Positions 8,512 to 18,400 of a DNA stretch of 64,000 nt are shown piece by piece. Below the pieces are notes generated by a model, which did no database searches, was not told where the DNA came from, and saw only the letters and a list, made by a program, of their open reading frames with translations. Position 1 is the first letter of the stretch. The number at the start of each line of letters is the position of its first letter. Source of the DNA: an uncultured Selenomonadaceae bacterium (GTDB taxonomy: Bacteria; Bacillota; Negativicutes; Selenomonadales; Selenomonadaceae); the NCBI GenBank assembly GCA_937902665.1, contig CALELM010000045.1:1-64000 (forward strand). The letters are read 5' to 3'. The translations under genes and the position numbers were made by a program.

Positions 8512-9323
8512 TTTTTATATACCTCCTTGATAATCCAGTCGGGAGTAGATGCACCGGCTGTAATACCAATTTTTTCAATTTTATTTAACCACTGGGACTG
8601 CAATTCCTCTGCCGTCTCAATGTGGTATGTCTGACACCTGTCAGCACAAAGCTGAGCCAATCGCGTGGTATTTGCACTGTTCTTTCCACCGATAACAAGC
8701 ATGAGATCTACTTTAGATGCAAGCTCCATAGCGGCTGCTTGCCGCTGATCCGTTGCTGTGCAGATTGTCCGCAATATCTTGATCTCTCTGGACTTGTCCA
8801 AAAGACTTGCAACAATCTCCTTGAACTTCTTTCCGGAAAACGTTGTCTGCGAAACAATCCCCAGCTTATTCATCTGAGGAAGCTGTTCTGCTTCTTCCAC
8901 CGTTTCCACGATTACCGCCTTGCGATTCGACCACTCAAAAATACTCCTGACCTCTGGGTGTTCTTTCTCACCGACAATAATCACGTCATAACCTTCTTCT
9001 GCCAAGGACTTCGCCGAAAGCTGTGCTTTCCTCACATGCGGGCAAGTAGCATCTACAAGCGTCAACCCTTTTTTCTCTGCTTCTTCATAGGTCTGCGGGC
9101 CAACACCATGCGAACGAACAATAATCGTCCCCATCAGCATCTCATCCAAAGACTCCACCGTGCCAACGCCTTCCTGCCTCAAACGCTCCACCATCTGCGG
9201 ATTGTGGATGATAGGCCCCAGCGTACAAGAATCTCCCTGTCCCGAAGCACTCTCTCTCGCAATTTTAATTGCTCGTTTGACACCATAACAAAAGCCAAGA
9301 TAATCAGCCAAAATGACTTCCAT
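8496..9323 (-). CDS. ispH: 4-hydroxy-3-methylbut-2-enyl diphosphate reductase IspH
   Basis: The iron-sulfur enzyme that performs the last step of the MEP isoprenoid pathway, giving IPP and DMAPP. The 275-residue protein carries the three conserved cluster cysteines in their usual contexts: GFCYGV near residue 12, DATCPHV near 95 and RTICTATDQRQ near 190. The frame is open to 9344, but the ATG at 9323 has a GGTGG site eight bases upstream and the protein then begins MEVILADYLGFCYGV, as is normal. A promoter sits upstream, and the gene is read with the overlapping S1-like gene to a terminator. Confidence 0.96.
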   Translation of the reverse strand: MEVILADYLGFCYGVKRAIKIARESASGQGDSCTLGPIIHNPQMVERLRQEGVGTVESLDEMLMGTIIVRSHGVGPQTYEEAEKKGLTLVDATCPHVRKAQLSAKSLAEEGYDVIIVGEKEHPEVRSIFEWSNRKAVIVETVEEAEQLPQMNKLGIVSQTTFSGKKFKEIVASLLDKSREIKILRTICTATDQRQAAAMELASKVDLMLVIGGKNSANTTRLAQLCADRCQTYHIETAEELQSQWLNKIEKIGITAGASTPDWIIKEVYKKCQKN

Positions 9324-9389
9324 ACTAAAAACCACCAAAATCATTTAGGTTTTGAATACAATTCACCACAGAACTGCAATCCATTTCAT

Positions 9390-9419
9390 AGTATAGCATA
9401 GAATAGCTAAGTCTAGCAA
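9390..9419 (-). promoter_or_regulatory. Promoter of ispH-rpsA
   Basis: On the minus strand: TTGCTA (9414-9419), an 18-base spacer ending in TGC, then TATACT (9390-9395). This is an extended -10 promoter. Its -35 overlaps the stop codon of plsC. Confidence 0.7.
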
Positions 9420-10018
9420 ATATTATTTTCATTTTCTTTCATTTCGTAAATCTTGTCTAAAACAGCCTGGGAAAACGCTTCCAGCTCCTCCTTGTTTTTC
9501 CGATTTCCTTCAAAATGCATGGGCTTCCCATACACAACGGTAATTTTCGGGAAAAGCCTCCCGTTTGCAAAAATGCAATCCGTCCCAATAATCGCCGCTG
9601 GAAGAACAGGAGCATTCGTCATAGAAGCAATCAATCCCACGCCTGCCTCTGCTTTTTTCATTTTCCCCGTGCGGCTTCGCGTCCCTTCGGGAAAAAGGCC
9701 CAATACGCATCCCTCCTTCAAGACTTGAACTGCCGCCTTGATGGCCCCTCTGTCAGCCGCTCCACGTTTTACTGGAAATGCATGACAGCCCCGAATGGCT
9801 GCGGCAAAAATCGGATTTGCAAACAGCTCTATCTTCGCCATATAACTAACGGGTCTTGACAAAAAGCATGCCAAAAACGGCGGATCCCAGTTGCTCATAT
9901 GATTTGCTGCAAGGATAACCGCACCTTCCTTCGGGAGATTCTCCGCTCCCTTCACGCGAGCCCGGAACAGCAGCTTAAAATATACTGAAAACATAAACTT
10001 CGCTATTGCGTAAATCAT
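9413..10018 (-). CDS. plsC: 1-acyl-sn-glycerol-3-phosphate acyltransferase
   Basis: A membrane-associated acyltransferase that adds the second acyl chain to lysophosphatidic acid, giving phosphatidic acid. The 201-residue protein has a hydrophobic N terminus (residues 1-20), the catalytic H-x4-D box NHMSNWD, and the FPEGTRS acyl-acceptor motif. The frame is open upstream to 10177 through the end of cmk. The ATG at 10018, four bases after the cmk stop, follows an AGGTGAT site and gives a normal-length protein. It closes the run rluB-baiN-aroA-cmk-plsC. Confidence 0.94.
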   Translation of the reverse strand: MIYAIAKFMFSVYFKLLFRARVKGAENLPKEGAVILAANHMSNWDPPFLACFLSRPVSYMAKIELFANPIFAAAIRGCHAFPVKRGAADRGAIKAAVQVLKEGCVLGLFPEGTRSRTGKMKKAEAGVGLIASMTNAPVLPAAIIGTDCIFANGRLFPKITVVYGKPMHFEGNRKNKEELEAFSQAVLDKIYEMKENENNIC

Positions 10019-10022
10019 ACAA

Positions 10023-10679
10023 TCACCTGCACATTCCAAGAATCTTCTCAACGACCTCATCAATAGATAAGCCCGTGGTATCCAAAAGCACTGCGTCTTC
10101 TGCCTGCACCAATGGGGAAATCTCTCTTTCGCTGTCGGCCTTGTCACGCGCAGCAATATCTGCCTTAAGCTCCTCAAAGCTCATGCTGTAACCCTTTTCC
10201 TTGAGTTCTTTCCATCTCCTCTGCGCACGTTCCTCAATAGATGCCGTCAAAAAAATCTTGACATCTGCATTCGGCAGCACATGTGTTGCAATATCCCTTC
10301 CATCCATCAAGACAGCCCCACGCTCCGCCATCTTGCGCTGGAGATCCACCATCTTCTCACGAACTGCCCCAAGCCTTGCCACCTGAGAAACTATCTTATT
10401 GATTTCCGGAGTGCGAATCTCGCCCGTTACTTCCCTGCCATCAACAAAAACCTGCGTCCTTCCATCCTTGTACTGCAAATCCACATCTATTGCAGGAACG
10501 ATGGACAAGATCAGCTCATCCGTTACTTCCTTTTTTTGCTGCAGAGTTTTCCATGCCACGGCACGGTACATGGCACCCGTATCAATGTAGGTATAATTCA
10601 ATTTCTTTGCTGCGAGCTGCGCAACTGTACTCTTGCCTGCTCCTGCAGGACCATCAATCGCTACTACAAGATTTTTCAT
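10023..10679 (-). CDS. cmk: Cytidylate kinase
   Basis: Phosphorylates CMP and dCMP to the diphosphates using ATP. The 218-residue protein starts with the P-loop DGPAGAGKST, then DTGAMYRA and MDGRDIATHV substrate-binding motifs, and ends with the usual short helical region. The ATG at 10679 overlaps the aroA stop as ATGA, so the two genes are probably translationally coupled. The upstream in-frame extension to 10742 lies inside aroA and was rejected. The aroA-cmk-plsC order is common in Firmicutes. Confidence 0.97.
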   Translation of the reverse strand: MKNLVVAIDGPAGAGKSTVAQLAAKKLNYTYIDTGAMYRAVAWKTLQQKKEVTDELILSIVPAIDVDLQYKDGRTQVFVDGREVTGEIRTPEINKIVSQVARLGAVREKMVDLQRKMAERGAVLMDGRDIATHVLPNADVKIFLTASIEERAQRRWKELKEKGYSMSFEELKADIAARDKADSEREISPLVQAEDAVLLDTTGLSIDEVVEKILGMCR

Positions 10680-11995
10680 TTTTCCCTGCCTCCAAAATTT
10701 TCTAAGATTTGATAAAACATCGGATACGAAATAGCAATGCACTCCGGAGAATCCAGCACAACACCCTCGCCTGCCATTCCCAAAACTGCCAACGACATCG
10801 CCATGCGATGATCTCCATAGGTACGAACCCTTGCCTTTTGCGCCTTCCTGCCGCCATGAATAACCAAGCTGTCTTCCGATGCCTCAACACAGCCATGAAT
10901 CAAATGATTGAACTCGTCCTCAATCGCTTGCAGGCGATCCGTTTCCTTGACTCGAAGCTCCCCTGCTCCAGCAATGAATGTGCTTCCCTTCGCAAAAGCA
11001 GCAGCCACCGCAAGAATGGGAATTTCATCAATCAAACGAGGCATAATCTCTGCGCCAAAGGAAGTCGCATGCAGTTGGGCACTGCGAACATGCAGATCCG
11101 CTGCCGCCTCGCCCCCGCTCATACGTTCATTGAGAATTTCAATATCTGCCCCCATAACCTTCAATACATCGAGAATGCCCGTCCTCGTTGGATTGATGCC
11201 GACATTTTTCAAAAGAATATCGCTATCCGGAAGAATGGAAGCCGCCACCAGCCAATAAGCAGCCGAGCTAATATCACCCGGAATCTCGATTTCCTTTGGA
11301 GAATGCAGTGCCTTCACAGGATGCATCGTAACCGCTGTCCCATTTTTTTCCGTTTGAACCCCAAATCCCTCCAGCATACGCTCCGTATGATCCCTCGATG
11401 CAAAAGGCTCCACAACTGTCGTATCGCCCTCTGCATACATTCCAGCAAGCAAGATAGCCGATTTGACCTGTGCCGATGCCACCGGCATATCATAAACCAT
11501 TCCCTGCAACCTCTTCCCTGCTGGGATAAGCGTGATGGGAAGTTTCCTGTTACTCTCACGCCCCACGATATTGGCCCCCATCATGGAAAGCGGTTTCATG
11601 ACTCGCTCCATCGGCCGCTTGCTAAGGGAAGCATCTCCCGTAAAGGTAGAAAGAAATGGCTGCGGTGCAAGGATTCCCATCAGCAAACGAAGCGTTGTTC
11701 CTGAATTTCCTGCATCCATAACAGCCGACGGCTCTCTCAGCCCATGCATCCCATGCCCCGTCACAATAAGCTCCGTATCGCTGAGGAATTCAACACCTGC
11801 TCCCAATGCTTCCATACATGCAACGGTGGACATGCAATCCTGTGCATGAAGAAAATTCTTTATGTGAACCGAACCATCTCCCAAAGCAGAAAGCATGACA
11901 CTCCGATGAGAAATAGACTTATCGCCCGGAATCATGAGCGTACCATGTATTCCATGCTCTATTTTTTTTATCTCCTTTACTCCTACTTCTGACAT
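10676..11995 (-). CDS. aroA: 3-phosphoshikimate 1-carboxyvinyltransferase (EPSP synthase)
   Basis: Transfers enolpyruvyl from PEP to shikimate-3-phosphate in aromatic amino-acid synthesis. The 439-residue protein carries the family motifs PGDKSISHRSVML near the start, DAGNSGTTLRLL near residue 95, and RVKETDRL plus the YGDHRMAMS stretch near the C terminus. The ATG at 11995 has GAGGAG seven bases upstream. A slightly earlier in-frame start at 12013 has no such site. The stop overlaps the cmk start. Confidence 0.97.
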   Translation of the reverse strand: MSEVGVKEIKKIEHGIHGTLMIPGDKSISHRSVMLSALGDGSVHIKNFLHAQDCMSTVACMEALGAGVEFLSDTELIVTGHGMHGLREPSAVMDAGNSGTTLRLLMGILAPQPFLSTFTGDASLSKRPMERVMKPLSMMGANIVGRESNRKLPITLIPAGKRLQGMVYDMPVASAQVKSAILLAGMYAEGDTTVVEPFASRDHTERMLEGFGVQTEKNGTAVTMHPVKALHSPKEIEIPGDISSAAYWLVAASILPDSDILLKNVGINPTRTGILDVLKVMGADIEILNERMSGGEAAADLHVRSAQLHATSFGAEIMPRLIDEIPILAVAAAFAKGSTFIAGAGELRVKETDRLQAIEDEFNHLIHGCVEASEDSLVIHGGRKAQKARVRTYGDHRMAMSLAVLGMAGEGVVLDSPECIAISYPMFYQILENFGGREK

Positions 11996-12013
11996 TTTGA
12001 CACTCCTCAACAC

Positions 12014-13255
12014 TCAATCATTCCAAACGCTCCAGTTTCCTGCCGCAGCCCCCATAGAAAATGCAGCCTGCAGGTTATAACCTCCCGTATAAGCATCCAC
12101 ATCAACCACTTCCCCAGCAAAATACAGATGAGATACCAATTTTGATTCCATCGTCTTGGGGTTAATCTCCTTGACAGAAATACCGCCAGCCGTCACGATG
12201 GCTTCTGCCAGCGGACGTGTTTTCGTTACTGTCAGATTCAAATGGCAGATCGTATCTATGAGCCGCCTGCGCTCCTCCTGCGTAATTTCATGAACGGCTT
12301 TATCGGGGTCGATATATGCCAGATCAAGTACCGGCGCTATCATTTTATTTGGCAGGAGATCATGCAAAGCATTCTTGATTTGCTTGCGAAGATATTTTTG
12401 AAAATCCCTCTGCACTCTTGCATCAAGTACCTCCACACGCAACGCAGGCTTCAGATTGATTTGAAGCTCCACAAACCTGCCTTCTGACAAAAGCTCTGCA
12501 ACACGTCTGGAAAGCGAGAGTATGACAGGACCTGTTACGCCAAAATGCGTAAACATCATTTCCCCGAAAAGTGAAGATTCCTTTTTCCCATCAGAAAACA
12601 ACGTCACCTGCACATTCCGAAGGGACAGCCCCTGTGCTTCTCTTGCCCAATCCTCCTCCGTTTCCAAAGGAACCAAAGCCGGCAGTATCTTGGTAACAGT
12701 ATGCCCAATCGTTCTTGCCATAGTATAGCCATCTCCTGCAGAACCTGTTCCGGGATACGATGCACCGCCGACTGCAAGGATAACTGCATCTCCAGAAAAA
12801 AACTTTCCTTCTACGGTTTCGATGCCGATTGCTTTTCCATCCGATAAAGAAATCAAGGATACAGCCGTATTGGTGAAAATCTTTACACCAAGCTCATGCA
12901 AGCGTTCCACCATGGCATCTACAATATCAGAAGCCTTGTCACTCACCGGGAACACACGGTTTCCACGCTCTACCTTCAAGGGAACACCGGTGCTTTCAAA
13001 GAACTGCATCACATCTTGATTATCAAAGGCACGCATTGCACTGTTGAGAAATTTTCCATTTCCCAGCACGTTCTTGATAAGCTCAGGAATCTCTGCCGCA
13101 TTCGTAACATTGCATCGTCCCTTGCCCGTAATCAGCATTTTCTTTCCTACTCGATTCATCTTTTCCAGTAACACGACCTGTGCACCATTTTCTGCCGCTT
13201 TAATAGCAGCCATCATGCCCGCTGGTCCTGCTCCGATGACAAGAATCTTACGCAT
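12014..13255 (-). CDS. BaiN/HI0933-family FAD-dependent oxidoreductase
   Basis: A 413-residue flavoprotein of the HI0933/YhiN/BaiN family. The N terminus has the FAD-binding GAGPAGMMAAIKAAE dinucleotide fold, followed by the family signature GKKMLITGKGRCNVTN and a second conserved FAD segment near the C terminus (GGYNLQAAFSMGAAAG). The physiological substrate is generally unknown. One clostridial member acts in bile-acid metabolism, but that does not identify the role here. The start overlaps the stop of the upstream pseudouridine synthase by 8 bases, with a weak GGATGTG site. It sits in a housekeeping run with aroA and cmk. Confidence 0.88.
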   Translation of the reverse strand: MRKILVIGAGPAGMMAAIKAAENGAQVVLLEKMNRVGKKMLITGKGRCNVTNAAEIPELIKNVLGNGKFLNSAMRAFDNQDVMQFFESTGVPLKVERGNRVFPVSDKASDIVDAMVERLHELGVKIFTNTAVSLISLSDGKAIGIETVEGKFFSGDAVILAVGGASYPGTGSAGDGYTMARTIGHTVTKILPALVPLETEEDWAREAQGLSLRNVQVTLFSDGKKESSLFGEMMFTHFGVTGPVILSLSRRVAELLSEGRFVELQINLKPALRVEVLDARVQRDFQKYLRKQIKNALHDLLPNKMIAPVLDLAYIDPDKAVHEITQEERRRLIDTICHLNLTVTKTRPLAEAIVTAGGISVKEINPKTMESKLVSHLYFAGEVVDVDAYTGGYNLQAAFSMGAAAGNWSVWND

Positions 13256-13988
13256 GCGTTTTCACATCCAATCCTGCCAAGTGATAAAGCTCAGAAATTT
13301 CTTCATCTGCTAGCCTGCGATATCTTCCACGTCCAACACCTGACAGCGTTAAGCCTGCAAATACAGTACGCTTAAGTGCTTTCACATCACAGCCTACCGC
13401 CGCCAGCATACGGCGAACCTGACGATTCCTTCCCTCATGGATCGTCATTTCCACCTTGCACGAGTTGCCCTCCCTAGCGAGGACTCGAACCTTGGCAGGC
13501 GCCGTAATGCCATCCTCCAGCTCAATGCCCTTTTGCAGAGACAGCAGCTTGCTTTCTGTCAACTCTCCTGACACTTTTGCAACATACGTCTTTTCCACCT
13601 TGTAACGTGGATGCAGCAAAGCATTCATCAATGTCCCGTCATTCGTAACGAGGAGCAGGCCCTCTGTATTGTTGTCCAGTCTGCCGACTGGATAGACTCG
13701 TTCCATTATCTCAGGCATGAGATCCAGCACCGTCCGTCTGCCTCTCTCATCTCGTGCCGTAGAGAGATAGCCCTTGGGCTTGTTCAAAAGCAAATACACA
13801 TGGCGCTCCGCTACGCCAATCCGCTTTCCATCAACAAAAATATGATGCACATCCGCATCATATTTTTGTCCTAATTCCGTAATCACCTTGCCATCTACGG
13901 ATACTTTGCCGTCCAAAATCATCTTCTCAGCTGCCCGCCGAGAAGCGATTCCCGCCCGACTAAGAATTTTTTGCAGTCGTTCTTTCAT
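13248..13988 (-). CDS. RluB/RsuA-family rRNA pseudouridine synthase
   Basis: A 246-residue enzyme that isomerises a specific uridine in rRNA to pseudouridine. An N-terminal S4 RNA-binding domain (about residues 2-60, RLQKILSRAGIASRRAAE) precedes the catalytic domain with the GRLDNNTEGLLL motif containing the catalytic aspartate and the NRQVRRM stretch. Size and motif order suit the RluB/E/F/RsuA group; the exact target base cannot be told from sequence. A GAGGAA site precedes the ATG. It lies 24 bases after the carboxypeptidase gene. Confidence 0.92.
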   Translation of the reverse strand: MKERLQKILSRAGIASRRAAEKMILDGKVSVDGKVITELGQKYDADVHHIFVDGKRIGVAERHVYLLLNKPKGYLSTARDERGRRTVLDLMPEIMERVYPVGRLDNNTEGLLLVTNDGTLMNALLHPRYKVEKTYVAKVSGELTESKLLSLQKGIELEDGITAPAKVRVLAREGNSCKVEMTIHEGRNRQVRRMLAAVGCDVKALKRTVFAGLTLSGVGRGRYRRLADEEISELYHLAGLDVKTHA

Positions 13989-14012
13989 AAATTCCTCTAT
14001 TTCATTTCCCGA

Positions 14013-15215
14013 TTATTTCAATAACTCCTGTATCCAACGCAGCACCGTCAAGAAAAAAGACTTCTTTTCCACAGTCTCCGTCGCAACAATCTCCGTTGCC
14101 GCAATCTCTCTGCCATCCCACAGCACCCGAACATTCCCAACAGGATCTCCTGCTTGAATCGGAGCCTCCAAACTCTCTGGAATATCATAAACTACCTGAT
14201 AATCCAAGGAATCTTTCTCAAAAACAGGAAGTACAATATCATCCTTCACTGCGATAGAAACTGTATTCTTGTAACCGGAACGTACCCGCAAGCTCCCCAC
14301 ATGCTCCTGCTCATGCAGGATTTTCTTTTTATCCACTTGCTGGAAGCCATAGTCCAGCATCGCTATCGAATCGTTCCACATGTAAAGGCTGTCCAAAACC
14401 ACAGAAACAATCTGTATGCCATCCCGCTTTGCACCTGCTGCAAGACAACGGCCTGCCGCATCCGTATATCCTGTCTTGACTCCATTGGCACCGTCTGACA
14501 GCCAAAGAATCTGATTCTCGTTCCGCCACATATGCTTTGGATCCTTGATCCAGTCCAAATGCAGCTCTTTTGTGCCAACAATCTCCGCAAACATAGCATT
14601 CCGATATCCATACGAAGCAATCAGTGCCAAATCATAGGCAGTCGAATAATGCCGCTCATCTGGCAATCCATTTGGATTCATGAAATGCGTATCCTTCGCT
14701 CCAATTTCCTCTGCCTTTTGATTCATCAAGCCCGCAAAGGCTTCCACACTGCCTGCAATATGCTCTGCTACAGCAATCGTGGCATCGTTTCCAGACATCA
14801 TCATCATGCCATACAGCAAATCCCGAAGCGGAATCTTATCGCCCTCCTCCAGCCAAAGCGTTGAACCTTCCGTCCCTGCAGCATGGGGACTAATGGTAAC
14901 TATGTCATCGAGATTCCCACGCTCCAGAGCAACGATTAAGGTCATCATCTTTGTCGTGCTTGCAGGAAATCTCCTTGCCTTCATATCTCTCGAATAGAGA
15001 ACCTTTCCTGTCATCGCCTCAACAATAACCGCCGATCTTGCCGTTACCTTGGGCAAAGCATCATCATCAGAAACAATGACATGCGGAACAGCCTCTCCCT
15101 GTTCCGTATTTATATTTCCCCGAGATGGTGCCGCTTCCACCCCCTGTACACCAATCACACAAACCAAACAAAAAAGGATTATTCCTACGAACTTCCATTG
15201 CCTTATTGCGTTCAA
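14013..15215 (-). CDS. D-alanyl-D-alanine carboxypeptidase (PBP5/DacF type)
   Basis: A low-molecular-weight penicillin-binding protein that trims the terminal D-Ala from peptidoglycan pentapeptides. A signal peptide occupies about the first 30 residues, cleaved near VEAAP. The serine peptidase motifs are in order: STTK (SxxK), SGN and KTG. A C-terminal PBP5-associated domain follows, with a hydrophobic end (FFLTVLRWIQELL) that may bind the membrane. No ATG fits. TTG codons lie at 15224 and 15215. AGGAG abuts the first and lies nine bases before the second, so 15215 was chosen, giving 400 residues. The start remains less certain than the function. Confidence 0.92.
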   Translation of the reverse strand: MNAIRQWKFVGIILFCLVCVIGVQGVEAAPSRGNINTEQGEAVPHVIVSDDDALPKVTARSAVIVEAMTGKVLYSRDMKARRFPASTTKMMTLIVALERGNLDDIVTISPHAAGTEGSTLWLEEGDKIPLRDLLYGMMMMSGNDATIAVAEHIAGSVEAFAGLMNQKAEEIGAKDTHFMNPNGLPDERHYSTAYDLALIASYGYRNAMFAEIVGTKELHLDWIKDPKHMWRNENQILWLSDGANGVKTGYTDAAGRCLAAGAKRDGIQIVSVVLDSLYMWNDSIAMLDYGFQQVDKKKILHEQEHVGSLRVRSGYKNTVSIAVKDDIVLPVFEKDSLDYQVVYDIPESLEAPIQAGDPVGNVRVLWDGREIAATEIVATETVEKKSFFLTVLRWIQELLK

Positions 15216-15373
15216 GTGATTCAACTCCTACTTTACTCATCTATGGGCATCCCGATTCTCTTGCATCCATCCAACTTATTTTCCCCATCATATTTACGAA
15301 AATGCTTGAAAAGACCATCCCGCCTTTTAGAAGTGCCATTACCAGACTTTTTCATTCTATCATTCAAAACCAC

Positions 15374-15394
15374 GCATTTCAACAAAAGAAATGC
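15374..15394 (-). terminator. Weak hairpin after dnaE
   Basis: On the minus strand GCATTTC and GAAATGC form a 7-bp stem with a 7-base loop, about 14 bases after the dnaE stop, followed by GTGGTTTTG rather than a clean T-run. It may terminate dnaE weakly. The rest of 15216-15407 shows nothing I can name; it should hold the carboxypeptidase promoter. Confidence 0.35.
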
Positions 15395-15407
15395 CTCACC
15401 GCCTGCA

Positions 15408-18400
15408 TCATCTGACACGCAAGCATTCCTTTCCAATGACCTGTTCCAACTGTTTCCTGCATTCTTCCGAGCCATCCACCCTGTATTGCGAGCTGATATT
15501 GCGCCATTTTCCATTCATGCAAAGGTATACATTATGGTTTCCTCTGTATTTATCGAAAATCCCTTTCAGCTTATCGTAAATTTCTTTTTTATCCTTCTCC
15601 TGCGGAATGGTCAGGTAATACTCTGGAAGATATTCCTCCATTGACCAAACGACATCTGCCAAAAGCTTCACGCCGTCTTCCTTGCAGTCCAATCTGCCCT
15701 GCACCACAACCGCCGTATCGGGTACCAGAAGATTTACATGCTGATAAAAAAGTCTGGGAAACACAGTAACTTCCATAGTTTCCGTAAAATCCTCCAGCTC
15801 CAAAAAGCACATAGTCTCTCCCTTGCGGGTGGATATCCTTTTCGCAGAAGTAATAATACCGGCAACCCTCACCAGCTGCTTATCCTTCATGCCCCCGTTC
15901 AGGAGCATGTCTATTCCGCGAAAACCGAGAAGCTTGTCACGGTATTGATCCAACGGATGTCCAGTAATGTAAAAACCCGTAGTTTCTTTTTCCCACTCCA
16001 GCATTTCTTTGATTTCTGCCTCCGGAAGATCCGGCATGGGAATCTCTGCGGCTTCTCCTATCAGCTCCTCGGAAAAGAGTCCCATCTGACCGCTCTCCCT
16101 GTCTCTCTGCCTGCTGGCAGCCTCACCCATGACCTGCTCCAATACAGCAAGCATTTGACTTCGCTTTGCACCAGTGAAATCAAATGCGCCACATTTCACC
16201 AAGCTTTCCACTGCACGCCGATTGAGCATACGCGTATCCACACGATTGCAAAAATCTTGCAAGGAATGAAACAAGCCTTCTTTTTTGCGAAGGGAAACCA
16301 CTGCCTCAATGGCATTTTCCCCCACATTGCGAACCGCCGCTAATCCAAAACGAACACAGTTTCCATCTACACTGAATGCCGACCTGCTCGTATTGATATC
16401 CGGAGGCAGAATTTTAATTCCCATACGCTTGCAAAGGTCAATATAAACAGGAACCTTCTGCGTATCTATAACACTCGACAACATTGCCGCCATAAATTCC
16501 TGTGGATAATGAGCCTTCAGCCAAGCTGTCTGCCATGCAACATACGCATAGGCAGCACTGTGCGATTTATTGAATCCATAATCAGCAAAATGCGTTAGCA
16601 AATCAAATATAGTCTGCGCCAAATTGCCGTCAATGTTATTCTTTTCGCAGCCCTTCATAAAATTTTCCTTCTGCGCCAGCAATATCTCATGCTTTTTCTT
16701 TCCCATAGCACGCCGCAAAAGATCCGCTTGACCAAGGGTAAAGCCAGCCAGCACCTGAACAATCTGCATTACCTGTTCCTGATAAAGCACCACACCAAAG
16801 GTTTCCTTCAAAATTGGCTCTAGCAGGGGATGCATATATACCACCTGCTTTCGCCCATGACGGCCTGCTATAAAATCCTCCACCATGCCGCTCCCCAAAG
16901 GACCGGGGCGGTAAAGCGCAACCGTTGGAATAAGGTCTGTAAACCCCTCTGGCTGCAAGTCCTTAACAAGATTTGTCATTCCAGTGGATTCCATCTGGAA
17001 AACAGCTCCCGTCCTTCCTTCGCAAAGCATCTTGGAAGTCAGCTCATCTGTTAATGGAATTTTTTCGATATCTATTTCTTCTCCCCTTGCCGCCCGTATA
17101 TTTTGCAAGGTATCGCTGATAACCGTCAACGTCCTGAGCCCTAAAAAGTCCATCTTCAGAAGCCCTAGCTCCTCCACATGATCCTTGTCGTATTCCGTTA
17201 CCAGCGTTCCTTCTGAAATGGTGACTGGCAGGTACTCCGTCAACGGCTTTCGAGCGATTACTACACCTGCGGCATGCGTAGAGGAATGTCTTGGCAGACC
17301 TTCTATCTTGCGAGCCATGTCAACCAAACGCCGCACGTCATCGCTTTCCTGATAAGCCTCACGGAAATCCTTGGAGCTTTCCATTGCCTTGTCCAAAGTA
17401 ATTTTCAGGTCATTCGGCACTAGCTTTGCTACACGGTCAACCTCTGCATAGGGCAGGTTCAAGGCACGCCCGACATCACGGATGGCTCCCTTGGCAGCCA
17501 TCGTGCCAAAGGTCACAATCTGCGCCACATGGTCATAGCCATAGCGTTCCTTGACATAATCAATAACTTCTTCCCGACGCAAATAGCAAAAATCTATATC
17601 AATATCCGGCATACTGACACGCTCCGGATTCAAAAAACGTTCAAACAGAAGCGCATACTTCAAGGGATCGATATCCGTAATGCCAAGCACATACGCAACG
17701 ATACTGCCTGCTGCCGAGCCTCGCCCCGGCCCGACAGCAATCCCATGCTCTCTCGAATAGTTGATAAAATCCCAGACTATCAAAAAATAGCTGTCATATC
17801 CCATGCGATGAATGATTTCCAATTCATAATCCAACCGCCTGCGTATCTCTTCCGTGATGGTCGGATACCGTTTTCCTATCGATTTCTCGCAAAGCGCGCG
17901 AAGATATGCCTTGTCATCTGCATACGGTTCAGGAATTGGATAATACGGCAGCTGCAAATTTCCAAATTCAAAATCTACATTGCAACGTTCTGCAATACGA
18001 GCTGTATTGGAAAAAGCCTCCTCAGGAAATTCCCGAAACAGGCTTCTCATTTCTTCTCCGGATTTCAGGTAATAATCATCGCTATTGAATTTCATGCGAT
18101 CATCATCGTCTATGGTCTTTCCCGTCTGAATGCAAAGCAGGATTTCATGGAAGCTGCTGTCCTCCCTATGCACATAATGCAGGTCATTGGTGGCGACAAG
18201 ACCTATTCCATGCTTTTTTGCAAAATCCAGCAAAGCGGCATTTGCTGTTTTTTCCTCCTCCAAGCCATGATTTTGTATCTCAAGGAAAAAATTATTTTCC
18301 CCAAAGATCTCCTGATATTCCAAAACTAATGCTTCTGCCCGCTCCAAATCTCCCCGAATAATTGCCTGCGGTATTTCTCCTGCAACGCAAGCACTCAGGC